Shown here: piece by piece, positions 8,095 to 14,956 of the stretch
Position numbering within the stretch: position 1 is the stretch's first letter
How the letters are laid out: each line of letters starts with the position of its first letter
Assembly: GCF_038967635.1 (NCBI RefSeq)
Contig: NZ_CP152413.1
Location: 8,932,001 to 8,996,000 of the forward strand
DNA: 64,000 nucleotides
Reading direction: 5' to 3'
DNA from: Bradyrhizobium sp. B124
GTDB lineage: Bacteria; Pseudomonadota; Alphaproteobacteria; Rhizobiales; Xanthobacteraceae
Notes under the pieces: generated by a model
Told to the model about the DNA's origin: nothing
Seen by the model: only the letters and a program-made list of their open reading frames with translations
Database searches by the model: none
Made by a program: the position numbers and the translations under genes

Positions 8095-9411
8095 TCAGGC
8101 TGTCTTGGCGTTCGTCGCGGTCTCGGCTGCAGCGGCAGCCTCGTTGCCGTTGATGAAGGCGCGGCGCATCGGCTTGATCACGAACAGCGCCATCAGCGCC
8201 GCGGTGGCATTGAGCGCGACCGCGATCACGAACACCGCCTGCCAGCCATAGCTGGCGGCAACGATGCTGGCGGCCGGCACCAAGAGCGCAGCGGTGCCCT
8301 TCGCGGTGTAGAGCATGCCGTTGTTGGTGGTCGCGAACTTCGAGCCGAAGGTGTCGCCGCAGGTCGCCGGGAACAACGAGTAGATCTCGCCGAACACGCC
8401 GAAATAGACCGCGGTCGCCAGCACGAACACCAGCGGGTTATGGCCCCAGGTGGACAGCGTCAGCAGCATCAGCGCGCCGGTGCCGAACGCGATGAACATG
8501 GTGTGCTCGCGGCCGATATTGTCGGAGACCCAGCCGAAGAACGGCCGTCCGAACCCGTCGAAGATGCGGTCGAGCGAGATCGCAAATGTCAGCGCGGCCA
8601 TCTGGAAGCCGGCGAGCGAGACCGGCGTGTTGGCGATCTTGTAGTCGTGCGCGATCGGCGCGATCTGCGCCGCCGCCATCAGGCCGCCGGAGGCGACCAT
8701 CACGAACACCAGATACATCACCCAGAAGATCGGGCTGCGCAGCACCTGCGGCGGCGTGAAGTCGATCTTGGTCTGCGGCAGATTGAGCTGCTTCTTCTTC
8801 GGCGGGATCGTGACCGCAGGCTTCTGGATGAAGAAGGCGAGCAGGAACACGATCAGGCCTTGCCCGATGCCGAAATCGAAGAATGCGGTCTGATAGCCGC
8901 TCGAGGCGATCATGTTGGCGATCGGCACCACGGTCAGCGCAGCGCCGGCGCCGAAGCCCGCGGCGGTTGCGCCGGCGGCGAGGCCGCGGCGATCGGGAAA
9001 CCATTTCAGCGCATTGCCGACGCAGGTGCCGTACACCGAGCCGGCGCCGATGCCGCCGATCACAGCCGCGGCGTAGAGCAAAGTGAGCGAATCCGCGTAG
9101 GAGTTCAGCACCCAGGACAGCGTGATCATGACGCCGCCGAACATGATGACGATCCGCGGGCCGTATTTGTCGACGAACCAGGCCTCGACCGGCACCAGCC
9201 AGGTCTCCGTCACCACGAAGATCGTGAAGGCGAACTGGATCGCCGCGCGGCCCCAGTGATGCGCGCCGTCGATCGGATCGACGAACAGCGTCCAGCCGTA
9301 TTGCAGGTTCGCGATCATCGCCATGCAGACGATGCCCATGACGAGCTGCAGCCAGCGGAAGCCACTGGACGAAGGTTGTGCTTGTGTTACGGCAGCATTG
9401 CTGGAAACCAT
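8095..9411 (-). CDS. MFS oxalate/formate antiporter-like protein 1
   Basis: A 438-residue major facilitator with twelve predicted membrane segments in the inner membrane. Family landmarks include YGWTLFV in the first helix, WFVDKYGPR after the second and YGTCVGNALKWFPDRRGLAAG in the fourth to fifth, all typical of the OxlT oxalate:formate antiporter family. It would exchange external oxalate for the formate produced by decarboxylation. It is close to a second paralogue (9649-10944), and both have their own promoter with the shared oxalate operator. The start at ATG 9411 has a GGGAGGA site; the longer frame to 9540 would overlap the operator. Substrate is inferred from family and from frc/oxc in the window. 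Confidence 0.83.
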   Translation of the reverse strand: MVSSNAAVTQAQPSSSGFRWLQLVMGIVCMAMIANLQYGWTLFVDPIDGAHHWGRAAIQFAFTIFVVTETWLVPVEAWFVDKYGPRIVIMFGGVMITLSWVLNSYADSLTLLYAAAVIGGIGAGSVYGTCVGNALKWFPDRRGLAAGATAAGFGAGAALTVVPIANMIASSGYQTAFFDFGIGQGLIVFLLAFFIQKPAVTIPPKKKQLNLPQTKIDFTPPQVLRSPIFWVMYLVFVMVASGGLMAAAQIAPIAHDYKIANTPVSLAGFQMAALTFAISLDRIFDGFGRPFFGWVSDNIGREHTMFIAFGTGALMLLTLSTWGHNPLVFVLATAVYFGVFGEIYSLFPATCGDTFGSKFATTNNGMLYTAKGTAALLVPAASIVAASYGWQAVFVIAVALNATAALMALFVIKPMRRAFINGNEAAAAAETATNAKTA

Positions 9412-9496
9412 CAAATCCTCCCGAGCGCGCCTGGTCTTGTTGTGACCCAGTGTCGCAATTCTTGTGGCGTATCGTCGCAAGCGCTTAGCCGGAGGT

Positions 9497-9513
9497 TGGT
9501 ATACTATATTCCA
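9497..9513. promoter_or_regulatory. Oxalate-regulon operator, transporter 1 promoter
   Basis: TGGTATACTATATTCCA matches the shared palindrome with one changed position in the right half. It is 86 bp upstream of the transporter start at 9411. Confidence 0.68.
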
Positions 9514-9530
9514 GAAAGCAAGCCTATCTT

Positions 9531-9549
9531 TCTGCTGCATTGCAGCAGA
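9531..9549. promoter_or_regulatory. CTGC-N3-GCAG palindrome, PhaR-like site
   Basis: TCTGCTGCA, one T, then TGCAGCAGA: a perfect 9-bp inverted repeat. The core CTGC-ATT-GCAG fits the CTGC-N3-GCAG site reported for PhaR/AniA regulators of polyhydroxybutyrate metabolism in Paracoccus. It lies just upstream of the oxalate operator of transporter 1. A regulator of that type is not in this window. Confidence 0.45.
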
Positions 9550-9590
9550 ACTGGCATACGACGCGCCGGTTCAGCCCGTAGCGGACGCCG

Positions 9591-9622
9591 AAAAATGAAA
9601 ACGCCCGGCGTTCGGCCGGGCG
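9591..9622 (-). terminator. Terminator after the second oxalate/formate carrier
   Basis: CGCCCGGC/GCCGGGCG stem (9602-9622) with a short loop; on the minus strand it is followed by a T-rich run (complement of the A-rich 9591-9601). It is 27 bp past the stop of the gene at 9649. Confidence 0.75.
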
Positions 9623-9648
9623 CTTTCGTCAGAAGATTGGCGTGTTGC

Positions 9649-10944
9649 TCAAGCCATCGCGGCCGATTTCGCAACCACGATTTTCCGCCACGGCTTGAGC
9701 ACGGCGATCGCGAGCAGCGAGGCAAGGATGTTGGCGCCGGCTGCGATGATGAACACGTTGTCCCAATGGCCCGACGACTGCTGCATGTAGTTGGCGATCG
9801 GCACCAACAGCGCGGCGGTGCCTTTCGCGGTGTAGAGCAGGCCCGCATTCGTCGTCGCGAACTTGGCGCCGAACGTGTCGGTGCAGGTCGAAGGGAACAG
9901 CGAATAGATCTCGCCCCAGGCGAAGAACACGAAGCCCGAGAGCAGCACGAACCACACCGGGTCGTGGCCCCAGAGGTAGAGCATCCAGATGCCGAAGCCT
10001 TCCATGCCGAAGGCGATGAACATCGTGTTCTCGCGGCCGATCATGTCGGAGATCCAGCCAAAGAACGGACGCGTCAGACCGTTGAGGACGCGGTCGATGG
10101 TGGCCGCGAAGGTCACCGCCGTCATCGTCACCGCCATCAGCGTGACCGGCACGCTGTCGACCTTCCAGTCGACTGCGATCGGCTTCAGGTTCGCCGTCAC
10201 CATCAGGCCGCCGGCGCCGACGATCACGAACATGAAGTACATCAGCCAGAAGATCGGCTGCCGCAGCACTTCGGTCGGTTGATAGTTGCGCCGGGTCTGG
10301 ATGATGTTGGCATTCGCCACGACGGCCGGCACCTGACCGGCCTTCGGCGCTAGCAGGAAGAAGGCGAGCAGCACGATGATGATGCCCTGGCCGAGACCGA
10401 AATAGAGGAAGGTGGTCTGGAAGCCGGAGTCCTTGATCATCGCCTGGATCGGCGCCACCGTGAGTGCGGAGCCCGCGCCGAAGCCGGCTGCGGTGATCCC
10501 CGCCGCAAGCCCGCGCTTGTCGGGAAACCATTTCAGCGCGTTGCCGACGCAGGTGCCGTAGACGCCGCCGGCGCCGATGCCGGCGATGATCATGCCGAGA
10601 TAGTAGCCGTTCAGCGAGGTCGCCTGCGCGTTGATCGACCACCCGATCGCGCAGAGAATGCCGCCGATCAGCACGACGAGGCGCGGGCCGTATTTATCGA
10701 CGAACCAGCCCTCGACCGGCACCAGCCAGGTCTCGAACAGCACGAAGAGCGTGAAGGCCCACTGGATCGATGCGCGATCCCATCCGAACTTCTTCTGGAT
10801 GTCGGGGACGAAGAACGTCCACCCGTATTGATAGTTTGCGATCATCACCATCGCGGCGACGCCGATCGCAAGTTGCGTCCAGCGATAGGTATCGCTGACA
10901 CGTGCGGCCGCGGGGGCCGCAGTTGCCTGAACCATGTCCGACAT
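9649..10944 (-). CDS. MFS oxalate/formate antiporter-like protein 2
   Basis: A 431-residue twelve-helix major facilitator and clear paralogue of the protein at 8095-9411: it shares WFVDKYGPR, YGTCVGNALKWFPDKRGLAAG and the EIYSLFPSTCTDTFGAKFA segment near the C-terminal half. The duplication suggests division of labour, such as different affinity, or oxalate versus formate or another dicarboxylate. The start at ATG 10944 follows a GGGAGGAT site; an in-frame start at 10971 lacks one. A shared operator (10998-11014) lies 54 bp upstream and a strong terminator follows, so it is transcribed singly. Confidence 0.83.
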   Translation of the reverse strand: MSDMVQATAAPAAARVSDTYRWTQLAIGVAAMVMIANYQYGWTFFVPDIQKKFGWDRASIQWAFTLFVLFETWLVPVEGWFVDKYGPRLVVLIGGILCAIGWSINAQATSLNGYYLGMIIAGIGAGGVYGTCVGNALKWFPDKRGLAAGITAAGFGAGSALTVAPIQAMIKDSGFQTTFLYFGLGQGIIIVLLAFFLLAPKAGQVPAVVANANIIQTRRNYQPTEVLRQPIFWLMYFMFVIVGAGGLMVTANLKPIAVDWKVDSVPVTLMAVTMTAVTFAATIDRVLNGLTRPFFGWISDMIGRENTMFIAFGMEGFGIWMLYLWGHDPVWFVLLSGFVFFAWGEIYSLFPSTCTDTFGAKFATTNAGLLYTAKGTAALLVPIANYMQQSSGHWDNVFIIAAGANILASLLAIAVLKPWRKIVVAKSAAMA

Positions 10945-10997
10945 TGATCCTCCCAGTGCGCGCTTTGTCATTCTGCTTGTGGCGCGGCTCGGTCATC

Positions 10998-11014
10998 TTG
11001 GTATTTGATATGCC
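10998..11014. promoter_or_regulatory. Oxalate-regulon operator, transporter 2 promoter
   Basis: TGGTATTTGATATGCCA fits TGGYAT-N5-ATRCCA at every defined position. It lies 54 bp before the start of the transporter gene. Confidence 0.75.
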
Positions 11015-11098
11015 AAGGTTCAAGCTGTCGCGGAGGTTGCGTGCGCTTATGCCGCAGAGGACTGAAGGCGGTCACCGCAGCGAGAGTAATTCAGCGCG

Positions 11099-11129
11099 CA
11101 AAAAAATGGCCCCGAAAATCGGGGCCATT
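11099..11129 (-). terminator. Terminator after the 45-residue ORF
   Basis: On the minus strand AATGGCCCCGA pairs with TCGGGGCCATT around a short T loop and is followed by a run of seven Ts. This near-ideal intrinsic terminator lies about 68 bp past the stop of the small ORF and supports that ORF as a real transcription unit. Confidence 0.85.
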
Positions 11130-11196
11130 GGTCGAAGGTTCAATGTCGCAACTTGCGACGAAACAGTCGCCGTGCAGCGCGCGGAATCCTCTGGCC

Positions 11197-11334
11197 TCAG
11201 AGGCCGAAGTGCGGCAGGTCGCCATTGCGGTTGGAGATCTCCGCGCTCTTCATCAGCAGGCGGTCGATCGAGGCCATCAGGCGGCCGAACAGGGTGGAGG
11301 AGGGCGCGAGCGTGAGTGCAGTGGTCTTGGACAT
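11197..11334 (-). CDS. 45-residue ORF with oxalate-regulon promoter
   Basis: A very short ORF, absent from ordinary ORF cut-offs, reading MSKTTALTLAPSSTLFG followed by RLMASIDRLLMKSAEIS and ending PHFGL. It has no signal peptide; residues 15-32 could form an amphipathic helix. Support for it being real: an ATG with GGGGACA upstream, its own promoter region with the shared oxalate operator 60 bp before the start, and a strong terminator after the stop. I do not recognise a family. It may be a small regulatory or membrane-associated peptide of the oxalate system. Confidence 0.6.
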   Translation of the reverse strand: MSKTTALTLAPSSTLFGRLMASIDRLLMKSAEISNRNGDLPHFGL

Positions 11335-11393
11335 TGGTGTCCCCTTTGACTGGAGGGCCAGCAACGGGCCGGCTCATCATCTGCAGCGAAATT

Positions 11394-11410
11394 ATGTATA
11401 CCAGATGCCA
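11394..11410. promoter_or_regulatory. Oxalate-regulon operator, 45-residue ORF promoter
   Basis: ATGTATACCAGATGCCA keeps the right half-site (ATGCCA) and the central TAT of the left half of the shared palindrome. The spacing to the start codon (60 bp) matches the other sites. Confidence 0.6.
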
Positions 11411-11610
11411 GAGACAACGGGCTTGTTTGCATAGCAGCATGGCAAATTGTGCAATGCAATAAAATGGTTTGGTTGGCATCCCAGATTGAAGGGGAGCGCA
11501 TTGAAGCCACGGCCAAGTCCAGGCAAACGGGGGTCTTCACCAAGCCCGGGAATCGTACCGCTCTTGCGCGGTGCATTTCAACGTGGCCGACCGACGTCGT
11601 CGCTGCCCTC

Positions 11611-11641
11611 ACAAAGAAGGCCGCCTGACGGGGCGGCCTTG
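11611..11641 (-). terminator. Hairpin after the DUF2147 gene
   Basis: AAGGCCGCC at 11617-11625 pairs with GGCGGCCTT at 11632-11640. On the minus strand it is followed by TTCTTTG, a weak T-run, about 55 bp past the stop of the DUF2147 gene. Confidence 0.55.
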
Positions 11642-11695
11642 AGTGAAAGGGTTTGCTTTTCTTCTTGGCCGATGAAGGGTCGGGGCCAGATCCCT

Positions 11696-12202
11696 TCACC
11701 GCGTCCAGTCTTCGCCCGCGCACAGCGTTCCCATGCAGCCGCGAACGTTCAGCGTGCCCGACGACACCAGCGTCACCGAGCTCTCATAGGTCTTGCCGTC
11801 ATCGGCGTTGTAGATTCTGCCGGCCCACTTGTTCGGTCCTGCGGGCTGCATGTTGATGAACAGCGAGATGCCTATCACCGGCCGGGTCCGCTGCGCGGGA
11901 TCGGCATTCTTGTCGTCGCGCTGCGGCTTGCCGGTGGCCTTGTCGGTCGGCTCCTTCAGCCAGACGACGCGGCCGCACAGCGCGCTGCCGCAGCGCTGGA
12001 CCTTGATCCTGGCGTCGCCGGACTGGGTCAGCCAGACCCCGGCCGGATCGTTGGCCTTGTCGGCGGCCTTGGCGGCATCGGCGGCGCTGCCGAGCAGCGG
12101 AATGTGGAACGCTGCCACGATCAGGCGGCGCGTGAGGTGAGCGCGGATCAGCTGTTTCAGGGCGCTGCGGAGGCCGTCAATATCTGGGCGTAACGTCATC
12201 AT
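11696..12202 (-). CDS. DUF2147 domain secreted protein
   Basis: A 168-residue protein with a basic N-terminus and a hydrophobic stretch around residues 27-45 that could serve as signal peptide. From about residue 54 it matches the DUF2147 pattern: GVWLTQSGDARIKVQRCG, then LCGRVVWLKEP, RPVIG and a C-terminal cysteine pair (GCMGTLC). DUF2147 proteins are lipocalin-like small beta-barrels of unknown role, usually periplasmic. Two ATGs (12202, 12199) are possible starts. The long basic N-terminus before the hydrophobic segment is odd for a signal peptide, so the true start may be internal. Inverted TTTCATG repeats lie directly upstream. Confidence 0.75.
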   Translation of the reverse strand: MMTLRPDIDGLRSALKQLIRAHLTRRLIVAAFHIPLLGSAADAAKAADKANDPAGVWLTQSGDARIKVQRCGSALCGRVVWLKEPTDKATGKPQRDDKNADPAQRTRPVIGISLFINMQPAGPNKWAGRIYNADDGKTYESSVTLVSSGTLNVRGCMGTLCAGEDWTR

Positions 12203-12211
12203 CCACCTTCT

Positions 12212-12240
12212 TCATGAAAAATTTCATGATAAACATGAAA
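12212..12240. promoter_or_regulatory. TTTCATG inverted repeats, divergent control region
   Basis: TTTCATG at 12222-12228 and CATGAAA at 12234-12240 form a perfect 7-bp inverted repeat with 5-bp spacing. A third half-site (TTCATGAAA) is at about 12211-12219. The cluster lies between the DUF2147 gene and the DUF2975/XRE pair; the XRE protein at 12900 is a candidate binder. Confidence 0.5.
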
Positions 12241-12327
12241 TAAATCACGTTTAAGGTTGAGTCAACAACATTACCGCAGCATGATGCCGCCCGGCCGTAA
12301 CGGCCTGTACGGGCAAAAAATTATCGG

Positions 12328-12894
12328 ATGGATGTGATGAGGAAATCGGTTCGCGAGCAGCGCCAGCTTTGGTTTCGCCGGCTCGATCGGGCGTTCTGGG
12401 TGATCTGGGCTGCGCTGCCGGTCGTGCTGTGGCTGGCCTATTACCGCACCACGACGGCCGCGGGCGCGATCGCCGAAAGCCTCACCGGCGAGCAGGCGAA
12501 ATGCGCGGCCATCGTCGCCGACCCGCTCGCCATGTCGGCCAAGGGGCAGATGCTGTTCTGGGCGCTGTTCGCGCTTGGGGTATCGTTTTATGCCGTGCTG
12601 ATCGGCATCCTTCATCGCATGGTGAATCGATTCGCCAACGGGCGAATCTTCGTGTCGGAAACCTTGCAGGGTGTGTGGTGGATGGGGATATTCCTGGTGG
12701 TCTGGCCGTTTGTCGATACGATCACCACCAACGCGGTCGCCTTTGCCTTGTACAAGCTCGGCGACATCAAGTTCTTCCTGCCGAGCTACGGCGTCGACGT
12801 CGGCACCATCGCCGGCGGTGTGTTCCTGATGGCGCTGAAATTCGTGCTCGAGCACGCCATCCTGTTGCAGTCCGAAAACGATCTGACGATCTGA
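12328..12894 (+). CDS. DUF2975 membrane protein
   Basis: A 188-residue inner-membrane protein with four hydrophobic segments (about residues 20-40, 70-92, 108-130, 152-175), the layout of DUF2975. RFANGRIFVSET between helices two and three is typical of the family. Members are almost always paired with a small YozG-type XRE regulator, as here (12900, 5 bp downstream), and such pairs are thought to be signalling or repressor modules of unknown stimulus. The start may be ATG 12328 or 12337 (MRKS). Confidence 0.78.
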   Translation: MDVMRKSVREQRQLWFRRLDRAFWVIWAALPVVLWLAYYRTTTAAGAIAESLTGEQAKCAAIVADPLAMSAKGQMLFWALFALGVSFYAVLIGILHRMVNRFANGRIFVSETLQGVWWMGIFLVVWPFVDTITTNAVAFALYKLGDIKFFLPSYGVDVGTIAGGVFLMALKFVLEHAILLQSENDLTI

Positions 12895-12899
12895 GGGTG

Positions 12900-13136
12900 A
12901 TGCTCGTGCCCATCGTGGTGAACCTCGATGTCATGCTCGCAAAGCGCAAGCGCCGCCTCGGAGACCTCGCGGACGCGATCGGCATCTCGATCCAGAACCT
13001 GTCGATCCTGAAAACCGGCAAGGCCAAGGCGATGCGCTTCTCGACGCTGTCGGCGATCTGCCGCGAACTCGACTGCCGGCCGGGGGACATTCTGGAATAT
13101 GTGCCGGGCGATGAGGGTGAGGCCGAGGGCGGCTGA
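12900..13136 (+). CDS. YozG-like XRE family regulator
   Basis: A 78-residue DNA-binding protein that is nearly all helix-turn-helix. NLDVMLAKRKRRLGDLADAI, then GISIQNLSILKTGKAKAMRF and LDCRPGDILEY match the Cro/C1-type YozG family that accompanies DUF2975 membrane proteins. It starts 5 bp after the DUF2975 stop, so the two are co-transcribed and probably act together. The repeats at 12212-12240 are a plausible target. Confidence 0.85.
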   Translation: MLVPIVVNLDVMLAKRKRRLGDLADAIGISIQNLSILKTGKAKAMRFSTLSAICRELDCRPGDILEYVPGDEGEAEGG

Positions 13137-13175
13137 TCTGGCGCGACCGACTGGAAGGCCGCGCGGCCAGTCCGC

Positions 13176-13797
13176 TCAGCTTGCAGCCGCGTCTGGCCGG
13201 ATCAGGGCGCGCATCAGCTCCTCGACGAGAGCTGTTGCCTTGGGCCAGCGCAAGGTGGGCTTGTTGATCTGGAGTGAGATCACGCCGTGAGTGGCTGCCC
13301 ATAGCAGCAGTGACAGTCGTTCCGCATCTTCCGCCTCGCGGCCGGGTGTCGCCGCGAGGATTTCCTTGATCAGCGCCACCACGCGGATCTGAATCGCTCG
13401 TCCGAACGTTGCGGCCTTCGGATCGCTCAGGCCGCGATATCACGCGGCCTTCGTAGAGCATCTTGTAATGGCCCGGCCGTTCCAGCCCGAAACGGACCGT
13501 GGCGAAGACGCCGGCCCGCAGGCGCTCCCATGCACCGCTGCCGGCTGCGTCCTCCGCCCTGGTGCGCAGCTCGACGAGTTCATCGAACAGCTTTTGCAGG
13601 ACCGCGAGCAGCAACGCGTCGCGATCGGCAAAGTGCGGATAGACCGACGGCGCGGCGATGCCGGCCTGCTTGGCGACAGCGCGCAGCGAAACGCCTTCGC
13701 ACGAGCCGGCTTTGTCGATCAGGGCAATGGCGGCCTTGAGGATGTCCTCGCGCTATTGCCCGCCTTCACCTCTCGCATTCCGTCGACGCGCCTTCAT
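13176..13797 (-). pseudogene. TetR family regulator, nonsense plus frameshift
   Basis: From the ATG at 13797 the minus strand encodes a TetR N-terminus (MKARRRNARGEGGQ) that meets an in-frame TAG at about 13754, then continues REDILKAAIALIDKAGSC and AVAKQAGIAAPSVYPHFADR, a standard helix-turn-helix. After KMLYEGR (about 13455) the frame shifts, and the rest, LSDPKAATFGRAIQIR to the end, follows in another frame with the usual C-terminal domain. Two independent lesions make a functional product unlikely. It is divergent from the decayed aldo/keto reductase at 13961, probably its former target. Confidence 0.8.
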
Positions 13798-13805
13798 CCG
13801 ATTCC

Positions 13806-13914
13806 CTTGGCGAGAGCGTTTTCCAGCGAAGCGGACACCGGTTCGCGTGAGGAAAACGCGTCAAAACATGAACCTCGAGCGATTCAGTTCCGATTCTATC
13901 GGAACTGAATCGCT
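13806..13914. repeat. Dispersed repeat family 5, copy A with 17-bp hairpin
   Basis: GAGCGTTTTCCAGCGAAGCGG, ACACCGGTTCGCGTGAGG and AAAACGCGTCAAAACATG are followed by a perfect 17-bp stem (13878-13894 with 13898-13914, 3-nt loop). The same unit in reverse order is at 39810-39908, and a hairpin-less one at about 61430-61475. It lies between the two pseudogenes, where the N-terminal part of the aldo/keto reductase is missing. Confidence 0.7.
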
Positions 13915-13960
13915 CTGGGGATCGTAACCTTACGCGTGTTCGGCTTGACGTGTAAATTTG

Positions 13961-14613
13961 ACGGACCCCGCCGGGCTTACGATCGTGACCAAGGTCGGCG
14001 CGCGCCGCGGACCGGACAAATCCTGGCCCAGGGCGATATCCCGGCAGGAATTGATCGACGCCGTGCACGACAATCCGCGCAATCTCGGCCTTGACGTGCT
14101 TGATGTCGTCAACCTGCGCCTCGGTGGCCAGTTCGGCCCGGACGACAGTTCGGTGGAGGCGCCGCTCTCCGTGCTGGCCGAATTGCAGCAGCAGGGTTTG
14201 ATCCGCCATGTCGGCCTGAGCAACATTTCCCGCGCGCAGTTCGATGAAGGCAGCAGGATCGCCGCCATCGTCTGGCGCATCGCAGCGATGACGCCTTGAT
14301 CGATGATCTCGCGGCCAAGCAGGTTGCCTATGTGCCGTTTTTCCTCCTGGGCGGCTTCCGCCAGCTCAACTCGCCCATTCTGGACAGCGTCGCGCAAAGC
14401 CTCGGGGCGACGACCCGCCAGGTGGCGCTCGCGTGGCTGCTGCAACGCGCGCCGAACCTGCTGTTGATCGCCGGCACGTCATCGGTCGCGCATCTCCACC
14501 AGAATTTTGCAGCGGGCGCCCTGCGACTGCCGCCCGAGTCCATCCCGCAGCTCGACCGCGTCGCTATGGCCAGTCAGGCATCTCGCGCCGCTGGCCAGCA
14601 GGAGCAGAGCTGA
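13961..14613 (+). pseudogene. Aldo/keto reductase, truncated and deleted
   Basis: Similarity starts abruptly at DPAGLTIVTKVGARRG, roughly 70-80 residues into the usual protein, and runs through LGLDVLDVVNLR and GLIRHVGLSNIS. Near 14275 a deletion and frame change removes the segment that normally contains the QNHYN-like strand. A second frame (14296 on) continues IDDLAAKQVAYVPFF, then LGGF, VALAWLLQRAPNLLLIAGTS, and the C-terminal helix. The first barrel strands and catalytic Asp/Tyr/Lys are lost, so this is a remnant of an NADPH-dependent reductase. Its regulator next door is also broken. Confidence 0.78.
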
Positions 14614-14956
14614 CAATGCGCGACGGGGGCCGTGGTTTGCCTCTTTTGCCTAGATAGGATGCATATGGGCGCCAAGGTTCGCTTCTGACGCGAAGCGGTC
14701 ATGAGAGCGGCAGCGAGAGTTCTTGCGCCAACAGGGAAAATGATTGCTGATGATGTCACCGACACGCAGCGGGATCGGGCCGATTCGTATTCCGGATGCT
14801 GCCGCGCGTCGTGTACCGCCACCGTTAGGTCAACGGTGCTGTCCGATGGCCCTTGGTTCCGAAGTTGCCTAGCGCCTCTCTACTCACGATCGGGCGGCCA
14901 TGTTTTGGTCAAAACTGCGTCCGCATTGTTGAGATGCCCACTGCAAAAGGCTCGCG
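14614..14956. other. Intergenic region without recognised gene
   Basis: About 340 bp between the reductase remnant and the histidine kinase. Short ORFs on both strands have no family-like sequence and no good ribosome-binding sites. No repeat or hairpin stands out; the kinase promoter is presumably here. Confidence 0.4.

Larger units (their letters stand above)
11335..11695. other. Intergenic region between small ORF and DUF2147 gene
   Basis: No convincing gene. It holds the promoter and operator of the 45-residue ORF (11394-11410), a TGCAATGCA palindrome at 11450-11458 resembling the core of the PhaR-like site at 9531-9549, and the hairpin at 11611-11641. Confidence 0.5.

Noticed and set aside
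8440..10353. 637-codon plus-strand frame across both MFS carrier genes
   Set aside because: Antisense to two genes with clear twelve-helix pattern and operators; the translation is repetitive Arg/His/Asp.
11447..12193. 248-codon plus-strand frame opposite the DUF2147 gene
   Set aside because: No recognisable domain; it crosses the hairpin at 11617-11640, and the minus strand fits DUF2147.
12369..12899. Upstream extension of the XRE regulator frame to 12369
   Set aside because: It is out of frame with the DUF2975 gene that it overlaps; the ATG at 12900 gives the standard YozG-type N-terminus.
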